Below are positions 49,666 to 62,203 of a DNA stretch of 64,000 nucleotides, in pieces. Source of the DNA: Diogma glabrata (taxonomy: Eukaryota; Arthropoda; Insecta; Diptera; Cylindrotomidae); contig OY856188.1 in assembly GCA_963693315.1 (NCBI GenBank), forward strand, positions 195,248,322 to 195,312,321, in the 5' to 3' direction. The position numbers and the translations under genes are program-made. Numbering within the stretch: position 1 is the first letter of the stretch; each line of letters opens with the position of its first letter. A model generated the notes under the pieces. It was not told the DNA's origin. It saw nothing but the letters and a program-made list of their open reading frames with translations, and searched no databases.

Positions 49666-52659
49666 ATATACGCAGCTCGTCTCAAAATAACTTCGGAAGA
49701 AAAAAGACCAAGCAACGTTTTTGGATAATTTAAGGTACCATTTAGTATAATTTATAAGTAACTTAATTATTTAAATTTTCGTCAAATATCATTAACATTA
49801 TGCATTTCTCTAGCATTTATATTGTCATTGTTTATTAACACGACTTGCGTGATCAGATAATCGTGATTTTTTCGAGACATTCACTACTACGGGGTGTACA
49901 ATGTCGCTTAGTCGATTGTTTAATTGTCTATGGTGGATGACTTGTCGGATTGTTCCATTCTATTGACATATTCCGTTCTGAACAATGTTCATCCGTTTTT
50001 CTCTTCGATATTAATTTTCCATAGGTTAACATGCCGGATTCCCCTGACGTACACCTCTTGAAAAAACAACGTCGTACAAAATCTCGTCATACCTGAATGG
50101 AATTTGAATTCCAAAATAATTTTGTTGTCATCGTTAATATTTTTAAAAAAATCTTTATACATCTCGTCGTATTCTAATGGAATTTGAATTCCAAAATAAA
50201 TTTCTTATTTTCATTAATATTTTAATTCAGTTCGTCGTACTTTAATGGAATTTGAGTTCCAAATAAATTTGTTGTCGTCGCTACTATGTTGCAAATCGTC
50301 ATTCATTTTTCGTCGTGCCTTATTGGAATTCGATTGTTCGTTAATAATTGGAGTCATTATTCGTTTCGTCGTACTTAGTAGAATGTGATCTCCAGATATA
50401 ATTGTTGTCTTCGTTAATATGTTCAAAATCGTTATTCGTTTTTCGTCGTACCTTGTTGGAATGCGATTTTTCGTTAATAGTTGGAGTCACTATTCGTTTT
50501 CGTCGTACTTAGTAGAATGTGATTTCCAGATACAATTGTTGTCTTCGTTAATATTTTAGAAAACCGTTCTGTCGTATTTTTAAATCATTCGTCGTACCTG
50601 ATTAGATTAATTGTTATTTTTAGGATTCTGTTATATTATGTATTATATTCATCGGATTCTAGTAGATTAAATAGCATATTCATCGGATGTTCCAATATTA
50701 AATTACCAATTTATTCATCGGATCATTTCAAAATCACCGTTTTTAGGTGTCGAGTAATTAATTATTTAATCCACATCGTTCGTCAATCAACATGGAAGTT
50801 TTGATATTGGTTTGTCCAACATTCGCTGGTATTTGGATGTGTTAGCTTCATTAATTTTTCGTCGTTCTCCTTGTTGCTATCATAATTCCAACAGATGTTC
50901 ACTCTTGTCTCATTCTTCGTTGCCTTGGCAGAGTGTGCCTCACAGCCCACCTTCGTCGTATAGTCGTTAAATCAAAATCAAACAAATTTCTTCAATGTGA
51001 ATTAGCTCTGACCTTGCTAATAGGCATACATGCCTCATTTGTAGTAATTGGTTATTCGTCATATCTTACTAGAATTCGTTTCTCAATTTAATGTTCATCA
51101 ATAGTTGTAGTCATTATTCGTTTCGTCGTACTTAGTAGAATGTGATTTCCGAATAAAATTGTTGTTCGTTTATATTTTAGATATTTTTCTCGTACGTTTC
51201 GCCGTACCCTAACACCATTCATCGTATTTTATTAGTTTGATTGTTATATTTTTAGGAACCTGTTAAATTATTTTATACCCATTAAATTCTAGTAGATTAA
51301 ATACTATTCATCGCATGTTACATTATTGAATTACCAACTCATTCATCAAATCCTGTCAAATTCATCGTTATTAGATGTGAAATAATTAGTTATTCAATTC
51401 ACATCGGTCATCAGTTAACATGGAAGGTTTTATATTGGTTCGTCGAACATCCGCTGGTATCTGGATGTGTTAGCTTCATTAATGTTTCGCCGTTCTCCTT
51501 GTTGCTATCATAATTCCTACAGATGTTCGCTCTTGTCTCGTTCTTCGTTACCTTGGCAGAGTGTGTCTGACAGCCCACTTTCGTCATATAGTCGTTGAGA
51601 CAAAATCAAACAATTTTTCCAATGTTAACCAATGTGTCCTTGCAAAATGGCTAACATGCCTCATTTGTATTTAGTAGTATTCGTCATTAGAATTCGTTTT
51701 AATTCAATATTTGGTAGTTAATGGTTCGGTAGTATCTTAAGCCGTTATAGGTTTAATTATAATTTAATAAAATGTTTGTCTTCAGTACGAATTAAAGTCA
51801 TTAGTTATTTTCACGCGTCTTTCGTCTAGTTTATGTTACAAACCGAAAATGATTTCGTTTGAATTAGAATTTTATATTTTGTCATTTCCGTCTGCCAAAT
51901 TGATAATTCAGGTTGTAGCACCGAGCTTTAATCGTTGACATTTAACTTTTGCAGGCCCCCTCTATTAGCTCAAGATGCGTGCTCAAATACAACTGACAAA
52001 TGGTTCATATGCATGTTCGCGTATTTCGTCTCAAAGCAGTCCAGTTGGAAATCGGTATTAACTCATCAGCTGATCCTTTTAGAGCTTGGTTTCGTCGTAT
52101 GTATGGTATCACGTAACGGATTGTGATGTTTTTAAAAATTCTGCTTCCACAACATTGCCAACTTCATTGAAGCTCGTAATCTTCAGCATATCCAACAAGC
52201 AGCATTCATGTGGTCTACTCTTCGTCACAGAGTGTGTCCGACAACCCAATTTCGTTGTACAATCGTTGTGTCATTTTAAATTGAGCCTATTGTCATTTCC
52301 ATTAACCCAGCTGAATCCATTCTGAAACGCTTAGTAGCACGAATCAGCGTAATCTCACATCTTGATGTTGAAGATTTGCAGCAGTTTGTTGTATCAAGTA
52401 ATTACAAACTAGTGGTGGTTTATATTTCACTAATTAATATTTGCAATCGTCCACGTAACTCAAGCAACAATGTTCTGCGACCAGTCTGTTCAGTCTGACA
52501 AGTCACTCACCTCGACTACAGTGATCCCTGAATATTCATACACTTAAAATTTACTTTAGTTGCTGTCCGTAACTGGTTTTAAGGGATTACGTAATTGCAA
52601 CCATGTCGCAGCCTGGACCGTTTCATTTTGTTAAAGTAAATACTTTAAGGTCGCCAGTA
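49666..52659 (+). other. Non-coding interior of the satellite-LTR element
   Basis: About 3 kb with no recognisable gag, protease, RT or integrase in any frame. TTCGTCGTACTTAGTAGAAT-like segments recur, and a roughly 620-bp block appears twice in tandem (about 50470-51100 and 51105-51720). The two blocks share the TTGGCAGAGTGTG, CATGCCTCATTTGTA and CTGGTAT-TGGATGTGTTAGC landmarks. It could be structural or packaging RNA. Confidence 0.7.
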
Positions 52660-55129
52660 TGTTCACGCATTATCGTGAATTGTTAAATAGTTTACCTGAA
52701 AAATCAAAATATTTTAAATTAGGATCAAAACAAAACCAATTAAAGATTTATAAAATTATGCAAAACATTACCAAAACAATCCTTTTGAAATGTCAACGAA
52801 ACTTTCAATTTTGAATTGACGTGTTCGGTATATTTTGATCATTCATTCGATATTTTCAATTTTCACATTGAATTTATGTGTTCGTTATTCTATATTATTA
52901 ATTCAATAGTTTCGAGATCGTTGGTAAACTTGACAGCTGTGATTTGTAGAGTTTTGGCTTTCTATAAAATGGACTGTTTTTGGTAGTTTTGCTCTCTTTT
53001 ATTCTTACGAATTTATATCTGAATAGTATTGTCAGTAAAAAGTGTTGTTTGTATTACCATGTAGTTGGTTGAGTATGAGCTAAGCTTTCTCTTTTAGTTT
53101 TAAGTGAATTTTAAATATTTTGTATTTCCATGTGTTAAAATCAGTAATTGTAAAATTAATAAATGAAGTTTACATAAAGTTGTGTGCATCAGGTCAGTTT
53201 TTTAATGTATATATAAATTAACCAAATAGTTTTTTCTTTGTTCTCTGACACATATTCGTCGAGTGTGCATGCAGTAAAAAAAACCTCGTATAAGTTTCAT
53301 CGATTGGAACGGGTGATGTGTCCATGATATTTTCATTTCATATGTACATAACTTCAACTATTATATGAGCTGATATTTTTATCATTGCATAGTTCATCTC
53401 ATATGTACATAATTTCAACTATTATATGAGCTGATATTTTCATCATTGCATAGTTCATCTCATATGTACATAATCTCAACTATTATATGATCTGATATTT
53501 TCGTCATTGCTTCAGTTAGTCATCGCTTTTACATAACTTCAAATATTATATGAGCTGATATTTTCATCATTGCATAGTTCATCTCATATGTACATAATCT
53601 CAACTATTATATGATCTGATATTTTCGTCATTACTTCAGTGAATCATCGCAATTACATAACTTCAAATATTAAACGAGCTGATATTTTCATTTCATATGT
53701 ACATAACTTCAACTATTATATGAGCTGATATTTTCATCATTGCATAGTTCATCTCATATGTACATAATCTCAACTATTATATGATCTGATATTTTCGTCA
53801 TTGCTTCAGTTAGTCATCGCTTTTACATAACTTCAAATATTATATGAGCTGATATTTTCATCATTGCATAGTTCATCTCATATGTACATAATCTCAACTA
53901 TTATATGATCTGATATTTTCGTCATTACTTCAGTGAATCATCGCAATTACATAACTTCAAATATTAAACGAGCTGATATTTTCATTTCATATGTACATAA
54001 CTTCAACTATTATATGAGCTGATATTTTCATCATTGCATAGTTCATCTCATATGTACATAATCTCAACTATTATATGATCTGATATTTTCGTCATTGCTT
54101 CAGTTAGTCATCGCATTTACATAACTTCAAATATTAAACGAGCTGATATTTTCATTTCATATGTGCATAACTTCAACTATTATATGAGCTGATATTTTCA
54201 TCATTGCATAGTTCATCTCATATGTACATAATCTCAACTATTATATGATCTGATATTTTCATCGTTGCTTCAGTTAGTCATCGCATTTACATAACTTCAA
54301 ATATTATATGAGCTGATATTTTCATCATTGCATAGTTCATCTCATATGTCCATAATCTCAACTATTATATGAGCTGATATTTTCGTCATTAATTCAGTGA
54401 ATCATCGCAATTACATAACTTCAAATATTATATGAGCTGATATTTTCATCATTGCATAGTTCATGTCATATGTACATAACTTCAACTATTATATGAGCTG
54501 ATATTTTCATCATTGCATAGTTCATCTCATATGTACATAATCTCAACTATTATACGATCTGATGTTTTCGTCATTACTTCAGTGAATCATCGCAATTACA
54601 TAACTTCAAAATATTATATGAGCTGATATTTTCATCATTGCATAGTTTATCTCATATGTACATAATCTCAACTATTATATGATCTGATATTTTCGTCATT
54701 ACTTCAGTGAATCATCGCAATTACATAACTTCAAATATTAAACGAGCTGATATTTTCATTTCATATGTGCATAACTTCAACTATTATATGAGCTGATATT
54801 TTCGTCATTACTTCTGTTAATCATCTCGTTTGCATAACTTCAATTATTATATGAGCTGAGATATTTTCATCATTGCATCATTCATCTCACTTACATAACT
54901 TCAAATATTATATGAGCTGAGACATTTTCGTCATTGCTTCAATCAAAACATCTCATATGTACATGATTTTCAACTATTATATGAGTCGATATTAGTCTCT
55001 GTATTTCTCTGGGTCTCACATTACCTTGATATTTGCATCACGGTGTTGGAAGTTGATGTGCCAACCAACTCACATCAAAATATATCGTCAAGAAAAAAAT
55101 ACAGTCCACCTCTCATCGACGCCGCATCA
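52660..55129 (+). repeat. 3' LTR of the satellite-LTR element
   Basis: 2470 bp, nearly identical to 47176-49645, including the satellite array (53332-54989). Differences I noticed lie at about 52967, 53251, 53899, 54899 and 54905. Confidence 0.9.
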
Positions 55130-55134
55130 GATAT

Positions 55135-55310
55135 ATTTAATATATTTATTTGAAGTATCAATTCAGAACGCGATCACTTTAAGACTAGCTTAACATTTTT
55201 TCATTTTATTATATATAATATTGTTACGGTACTAATTGATGTCGATATTTCAGATATCGATATCGATATTGATTAGTACCTTTATTGCTATATCTAACAT
55301 TCCCCCTTTT
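55135..55310 (-). repeat. Part of gypsy 3' LTR and its polypurine tract
   Basis: On the minus strand AAAAGGGGGAA (55310-55300) is a polypurine tract, followed directly by TGTTAGATATAGC at 55299, a typical LTR start. The LTR is interrupted at 55135 by the satellite-LTR element and should resume leftward from 47175. ATCGATATC-type palindromic repeats lie at 55240-55270. Confidence 0.7.
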
Positions 55311-55534
55311 AAAATTTAGGTTAAATATTTTAGTAAAATTTTTAGACTTAAAAAAAAAATTTCAATATGACTTATTTTATATAATAGACATTCCAGTACT
55401 CTATTTCACCAAAGTTACAAATTTGTAATTTCATGCAAATTTTCACAAATTTTGTTAAAATTTGTATGAAATTACAAATTTGTAAGTTTGGTGAAATAGG
55501 GTACTGGTTAACTTATATTAAATTTACATGAATA

Positions 55535-57229
55535 TCAATTGCGGTATGATATGCAACGTTTCCTATACGTCTCTCGAATTCTTTTACTCCTCGGTATATC
55601 TGGACTACACGATGTGGTTCTTTTTCGTTTTGTTGCATTACCTAGACTTTGGTTACTTCTTTGTGGTTTCAACGGACTTGGACTTTCTTTGTTTTGTTGT
55701 GTGTATTCACGTTGACCTAGACTTAGAGTTGATTTTGGGGAAGAAATGATTGATTGATTTAATATTTTGTAGTGAGGTGCATAATTGTCACTTAACACGA
55801 CTTTCCGAAATTGATTTTTGTGGACCATTCGCACACTTTCATTAAGCATTATCAGGAACGTATTATGACTTATTTGTTTTAAAAAAATTGCTGGTATCCA
55901 TTTCACGTTATTTTTAAAATGATTTCTGTAAAAAATTTTATCATTTTCTTTGAACTGTGAACCGGACAAGGATGTATTTTGACTCGGTATATGACTTTGA
56001 CTTCTGTGTTTTATATGTTAACTATGTAAACTCTGACTGAAATTTGACTCGAGGACGTGGATTAATATTGTCCAACCCAGTTTTTGGCTCATATCTAAAT
56101 ATAAGTTCGTTTGGCGTTTGTCCTGTTACTGTGGAATATGTGTTCCTGTATTGAAATAAAAATTTGTTTAAATGCTTTTTTAGAGGTAATTTATTATTAT
56201 CCAGCAAATAGTTTTTTAAGGACTTTTTTACAGTTTGTACTGCTCTCTCACCGAGACCGAGACTCACCGAGACAGATTGAGGGTGGTAAGGTGGTGAATG
56301 GCTCAATTTTATACCCTGTTTCTCGCAAAAAGACTTAAATTCGTATGAATTGAATGGAGGCCCATTATCTGTGACAATTTCTGTGGGTAGACCAAAATGG
56401 ACAAATACCTCTTTTAAATTGTGCATAAGGTCTTGAGCCCTTGTTCGAAACATTAACCTGACATCTATAAATTTGCTATGAGCATCCACCAATATTAAGA
56501 ACGTTTTAGCCATAACAAAGAAAAATCCGGTGAACTCGTTCAAATGGTATGTTACATTGTGGCCATTTACTTTCTAAATGTTCTTTTTTTACATTTTGTG
56601 TCATTTGACAGACTTCACAACTTTTGACCCAAGTTTCAATATCTTGATCAATGTTGGACCAAAATACATAGGACCTTGCTTGCATTTTCATTCTGACTAC
56701 TCCAATGTGGTCACTATGTAAATGCGTTAAAATTTCTTTTTGGAACTTTAATGGAATAACAATCCTATCACCATAAAATATACAGCCATTTTCTGTACTG
56801 AGACTACTTCTCAATAGGCATTTTATTGCTTGACTTAAGGTAGTAGGACTTGGCCATTTTGTCATAAGATATGTATACACCAGACTTAATATAGGATCAT
56901 CTTGAGTGGTTTGACTTATGTGAGTTACACTTAGAGGCAACTCAGACACAATATCTATATTATTAACAATTTCTAAATCATCTTCACAATTAGCAGTTTC
57001 TGACAAGGGAAGTCTGGATAGAGCATCAGCGTTACCAATTTTTGTACCCGACTTGTGTATAATTTTATAATCATACATACCTAGAATTACAGACCATCGT
57101 TGTAATCTAGTAGCTGCTACAGCAGAAATTTTCCTAGTGGTATCAAACAATTCTTTTAACGCTTGATGATCAGTCTGACTTGTGAAAGATTTACCATATA
57201 TATAATTATGGAATTTTTTAAGTGCAAAT
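55535..57229 (-). pseudogene. Old Ty3/gypsy Pol: RNase H end and integrase
   Basis: Continues the Pol split by the RTE insertion. From 57150 it reads an RNase H tail (TRLQRWSVILGMYDYKIIHK, NADALSRLP), then an integrase zinc finger (H-x3-H ... CEVCQ). After a frame change near 56540 comes the integrase core with D (LILVDAHSKF), D (EIVTDNGPPFN) and E (GLGERAVQTVKKSLKN). A small in-frame duplication adds VSVSLG just before the catalytic glutamate. Another frame change near 55990 leads to a C-terminal region (WIPAIFLKQISHNTFLIML) with a basic KRKR-type tail to 55535. At least two frameshifts: inactive. Confidence 0.85.
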
Positions 57230-57400
57230 ATTATTGCAAGGGGTAGCGAAACTCCGAAATTCTACGTCCACGCCATGCTACCTGGGTAACGCTAACAGAA
57301 TTAGGTTGGTGTAGTTGAGAGGTGCAGAGTAAATACTGCTTATACTCAATGATTCTGCACCATGGCGAGTCGTTGGCGCCATAAAACCAATGCAACTCAA

Positions 57401-57562
57401 GCGTCTGTTCTCCATGTTAGGGGCGGCTTGGAGCGGGCGTCTGTCTTGGATCAAGCGGCTCGCTATATAAATGTGTAGAAAGCGTCTGTTCTCCATGTTA
57501 GGGGCGGCTTGCAGCGGGCGTCTGACTTGGATCAAGCGGCTCGCTATATAAACGTGTAAAAA
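57401..57562 (+). promoter_or_regulatory. 81-bp x 2 tandem repeat in LINE 5' UTR, TATA-bearing
   Basis: Units 57401-57481 and 57482-57562 differ at about five bases. Each contains GGGGCGGCTT, GCGGGCGTCTG, ATCAAGCGGCT and CGCTATATAAA. GC-rich relative to its surroundings. Tandem monomers of this kind can act as an internal promoter in LINEs; that role is inferred. Confidence 0.7.
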
Positions 57563-57660
57563 GGTTGTTTCTGGTGACCTTAAGATGCAGAACGAACCCA
57601 TTCACGAAAATTTGGGTTGGGCGAAGGGCTAACACCCCATTTCCGTAAAAAATTATTGTC

Positions 57661-60645
57661 ATGAATTCTGTACACAGGCCTCGGAATATCTCGGATTCAT
57701 TATTGGAACGACCTCGGAAACTGTACCCGGACTACGATTTAAAAATGGGAACCTGGAACGTGCTAAGCCTTAGAAGACCAGGAGATCTCCTAAAACTCAC
57801 ACAACAAGTCGAGAGCTACACACTAGATATAGTGGCATTACAAGAACTAAGATGGCCAGGTAGTGGAATCCATAAAACTGCGAAAGGATACACTCTTTAT
57901 TATTGCGGTCATCAAAACGGAGGAGAATTTGGAGTTGGCTTTCTTATACACCGTCGCGTGAATCAGCATGTTATCGACTTCTGCCCAATTAATATGCGGT
58001 TATGCACACTGAGAATCCGCACGCAAAAATTCAATGTAACGATCGTCAATGTTCATGCACCTACTGAAGATAAAGCAGATGATATTAAAGACCTGTTCTT
58101 CTGAGATCTCGAAGAAGTCATCAATAAAATCCCGCGGCACGATATAAAAATCGTGGTAGGTGACTTTAATGCTCAAATCGGTAGGATTGCAGAACTTAAA
58201 ACACATATCGGCCCTAACAGCTTGCATCATACCAGCAACAATAACGGTTTTCGCGCAGCCGAGCTGGCTATGATGTATGATCTAGTGATTTCCAGCACTT
58301 TCTTCCCTCACAAGAGAATTCACAAGGCAACGTGGAAATCAAATGACGGAAGAACGGAAAATCAAATCGATCACGTCATGATCTCTAAGAGACACTCCAC
58401 AAGTGTAACTGACGTTCGATCATACAGAGGTGCTGATATGGACACTGATCATATGCTTGTCATCTGTAAGTACAAGTGCAAATTATCATCTACATTTAAT
58501 AGACAAGTAAAAAAGACCGTGCGCTGGAACGTCGATGCATTTAAACATCCGGAAACGCTGAACAGATATCAGGAAATATTAACACAAAACATAGAAGAGC
58601 ATGACATCTCTTCTGAGATGCCATTAAACATAGAAGAAGAATGGCAAACGCTTCAATCTACCATTATAGCCGCAGCACAAACTACAATCGGAAAACGACC
58701 ACCGAAATCACACAACAAATGGTTTGACGACGAGTGCCGCCAATCCGTTGAACATAAACAAAAACTGCGAGAAAAATGGTTAACAAGGAACACTCGAAGC
58801 TCCCAAGCTGATTATCTATGCGCCAGGAAAGCCTCAGCAAAACTTCTACGTAAAAAGAAACGCGAACACATGAAGAGCTGCATTGAAGACATCAACCAAC
58901 ATGCGGCCAACGGAAATTCAAAAGAGTGCTTTGCCAATGCACGGAATCTGACAAAAGATTTCCACCCAAGATCTACAGCCATCAAAAATGAAAATAATGA
59001 ACTTACAACAAGTGAACGTGATGTGCTGGCAGTGTGGCGATCCCACTTTCAAGACCTATTGAATAGGACGAATGAAGTTCATCCTATTCGAGCAATTGCT
59101 CCATCAACTGAGGAGATTTTTGTCCCTTGCCCAGCAATAGAGGAAGTGGAAGCTGCAATTAAAAAACTGAAAAATGGCAAATCACCAGGTTTCGATGGAA
59201 TTCCCGCAGAACTTTTGAAAAATGGAGGAGCAGCTCTGGTCTCCCGTATATACGATCTGATTCTTGCAATCTGGGACCAAGAAGAACTACCTGCTGAATG
59301 GAAAACAGCTCTCATTGTTCCGCTACATAAGAAAGGTGACCATCTAAAGTGTGCGAATTATCGTGGCATCGCACTGTTGAACACAGCATATAAAATACTA
59401 GCTAATATCGTCCTTGCTCGACTCATCCCGTTCGCCGAATCTATCATCGGTGACTATCAGTGTGGTTTTCGTCCCAACCGCTCAACCACAGATCAATGTT
59501 TTACATTAAGGATGATTCTGGAAAAATGTTGGGAGTACAACATCAGCATTCACCAGCTCTACGTTGATTTCAGGCAAGCATATGATAGTATCATCCGCGA
59601 CAACCTCTGGTCCGCACTCATATGCCTTGGTATCCCAGAGAAACTTGTTTCTCTGTGCAAACTCACAACATCGGGATCAAATTGTAGAATAGTAATCGAA
59701 GGGTCAGTTTCTGATCCTTTCGATATAACATCAGGTGTTCGACAAGGTGATGCACTCGCGCCTGTACTGTTTAATTTGGCGCTGGAGTACGCGATAAGAA
59801 AAAGCCGAATTGAGACGCAAAACTGCATATATAATAAATCTAGTCAAGTTCTTGGCTACGCAGATGATATTGTGCTTCTCGGACGTAGAACGAGCGATAT
59901 TAAAGATAGTCTCTCTCAGCTTGAAAGAAATGCTAAACGACTTGGATTATGCATCAACACCGGCAAAACTAAAGTGTTAACAACATCTAAGAACATACCT
60001 CCCGGAAATCTGGATACTGGCGACTACGAAGTGGAACGCGTGGAAAACTTCAAATACCTCGGGTCTGTAATAACATCGTCAAATGACATGCAGGCAGATA
60101 TCAAAGCCCGTGTCTCTGCCGCATACAGGGTTTTCTACGCATACTCAAAACTTCTGCGATCAAAACATCTTTCGAGGTCGTGTAAACTCACACTTTACAA
60201 AGCATTAATTCGACCTGTGCTTACATTTGGAAGTGAAAGCTGGACACTGACTTCCTCCGATTGTAGAATTTTATCAACATTCGAGAGGAAGGTCATACGA
60301 ACAATTTATGGTCCATGTAAAGTTGCTGAAAATCAGTATAGAATCCGAATGAATCACGAAATCAGACAGCTTCTTGGAGGCTGCGATGTAATCGGATTCA
60401 TTAAATCTAACCGTATCAGATGGTTTGGTCATGTAGAAAAGGCTCCATTAGATAGAATGATAAAAAAAGCGTCCCAACAACAACCAGCTGGTGTTCGTCG
60501 AAGCGGAAGACCTAGACAACGCTGGCGTGATGACATCATCCAAGACCTTCGTGATATAGGATGTCGAAACTGGGGTCAACTGGTCATGGAACGAGATGAT
60601 TGGAAGCTTATTGCACAGACGGCAAAATCCCTTCATGGGATGTAA
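57661..60645 (+). pseudogene. RTE LINE endonuclease-reverse transcriptase, one stop codon
   Basis: About 995 codons from ATG 57661. The apurinic-type endonuclease has all its motifs: MGTWNVLSLRRPG, ALQELRWPG, NVHAPTED, VVGDFNAQIG, ENQIDHVMIS and DTDHMLVI. RT motifs follow: NGKSPGFDGIPAELLKNGG, KKGDHLKCANYRGIALLN, QCGFRPNRSTTDQ, LYVDFRQAYDSI, SGVRQGDALAPVLFNLALEY, LGYADDIVLLG, VENFKYLGSVITSS. The C-terminal SGRPRQRWRDDIIQDLRDIG tail is present. The only lesion I see is an in-frame TGA at 58102-58104, between DIKDLFF and DLEEVINKIP. The frame is the same on both sides, so this is a single nonsense change or a sequencing error. This LINE nicks target DNA and reverse transcribes its RNA at the nick. 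Confidence 0.92.
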
Positions 60646-60673
60646 ACGCCAGAGAGTGAGAAATTATTGCAAG

Positions 60674-62195
60674 ACCTTCACGATGTAATGATGAATAGTT
60701 CTTCTGCGCTGGTGATAAACTGCTAGACGCAAACATAATAGGTTTTTCTTTGCCATTTATAATATGAGACATCACCGCACCAAGACCATAAGAACTAGCA
60801 TCTGTGGTAATGACTATTGGTTTATTTGGATCAAATAAAACTAACACACTGTGACTGGTAACTAACTATTTAGTTTTATCAAATACAGCCTGACATTTTT
60901 CGGACCAAACAAATTCTGACTCTTTACTCAAAAGACAATACAATTCATGCAGTTCTGCAGACAAATTGGGTATGAATCGCCTATAATAATTAATTAGACC
61001 TAAATATGACTGGAGTTGTTGAATATTTTTCGGATGCGGTGCATCTGAAATTGCTTGAATCTTTTTTGGATTCGGCTCTACTTTATTTGCCGATAAAATA
61101 TGACCCAAATATTCAACAGAAACTACCAAAAATTTGCATTTTTGTAAATTTATTTTTATATTGTGAGAATTTAGTCGATCAAGAACAATAAACAAACTCT
61201 CTTGACACTCTTCTAAAGTTGATCCACCAATTAAAATATCGTCTAAATAACAGAAAACACCTTCTAACTTCAGCAGAATTTGATCCATCACGCTCTGAAA
61301 TATTGATGGAGCTGACGATACACCAAATGGTAGTCGGTTGTATCTAAAAAGACCTTTATGTGTGTTTATTGTGAGTAGATGGCTTGATCTCTCAGACACT
61401 TTTAATTGCTGATATGCACCCGACAAATCAATGACACAGAAATAGTTACAATTCGACAATGATGCAAAAATTTCTTCTATATTGGGTAATGGATAATGAA
61501 TTGTTTTCAAAAATTTATTAATTGTGACTCCACAATCCATACACAATCTAATATTACCATCGGTTTTAGGAACGGTAACGATTGGACTAGCCCATTCACT
61601 ATATATTGGACAGGAGACAAAACACCTTCCTCGACTAGACGGTTCAGTTCCACCTCTACTTTTTCTCGTAGCCGAAAGGGAACTGAATAAGCCTTATGAA
61701 ATATAGGCTGGCATTCGTTTATATGAAGCTCTGCTTCGTAACCTTTTATAAATAAGGATGTATCTAACGACACTGTTTGTGGGAAGTTTTTCAAAATTTC
61801 CTGTCTCAATTCCATTACTTCTTTACTTATGGAACAAAATTGACTCTTACCTTCTTTTTGTGGTTCATGTTCAGATGAAGACATTTCTGATTGTGAACTG
61901 CACTGTGGTTGTATCTGGTTTACAATCCTTGACTGTCTGGGCATTATAGTCTCACGCCATCGTGGATGTATTTGCTCCAACCATCGACGACCCAGTAATG
62001 CTTTAAATGGTTGTTGTCTGGTGATGACTATCAATTCTAAGTGATGCTCCTTACCCGCTATCACTGCTGCTACTTTCACGGAACCTAACACGTCTAACTT
62101 GTTTCCTGAAATATTCATAAGATTAGGATAATTTTTTTTATTTAATGGTAAGTGACAAAGCTTTTTCTTGTACTCATCCTGACTAATTATGGACA
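60674..62195 (-). pseudogene. Old Ty3/gypsy Pol: protease end, RT, RNase H start
   Basis: From 62195: end of the protease (KALLGRRWLEQIHP) and the linker to the RT (YEAELHINECQPIFHKAYSV, LNRLVEEGVLSP). A 2-nt insertion near 61595 shifts frame. The RT core then reads FCVIDLSGAYQQLKVS, FGVSSAPSIFQSVMD and FCYLDDILIGG (catalytic YLDD), through NYYRRFIPN. An in-frame TAG at about 60866 separates the RT from RNase H (ITTDASSYGLGAVMSHIING, SSLHREGLAII), where the RTE LINE cuts in. Confidence 0.87.
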
Positions 62196-62203
62196 CTGGA
62201 CTG

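Larger units (their letters stand above)
47176..55129 (+). mobile_element. Non-coding LTR retrotransposon (LARD-like) with satellite-filled LTRs
   Basis: Two direct repeats of equal length (2470 bp each) begin TGTTCACGC and end GCCGCATCA, the TG...CA pattern of LTRs. They are flanked by the 5-bp TSD GATAT (47171-47175 and 55130-55134). A tRNA-Tyr primer site follows the left copy, giving plus orientation. The 3014-bp interior codes for no gag or pol. I count about five substitutions between the LTRs, so insertion is recent, and an autonomous partner must supply enzymes. A clear polypurine tract before the right LTR is not visible. The target is the LTR of an older gypsy element. Confidence 0.9.
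57241..60662 (+). mobile_element. Near-complete RTE-type LINE inserted in the gypsy RNase H
   Basis: The 11-bp TSD ATTATTGCAAG flanks it (57230-57240 and 60663-60673), and removing the insert rejoins the RNase H reading frame region of the gypsy element. It comprises a 420-bp 5' UTR with tandem repeats, one long ORF and a very short 3' end (ending CCAGAGAGTGAGAA), with no poly(A), as is common for RTE elements. Length 3.4 kb is full length for the clade. Only one inactivating codon is visible. Confidence 0.9.

Noticed and set aside
57278..57601. Minus-strand 107-codon frame with internal repeat
   Set aside because: It arises from the 81-bp tandem repeat of the LINE 5' UTR read backward.
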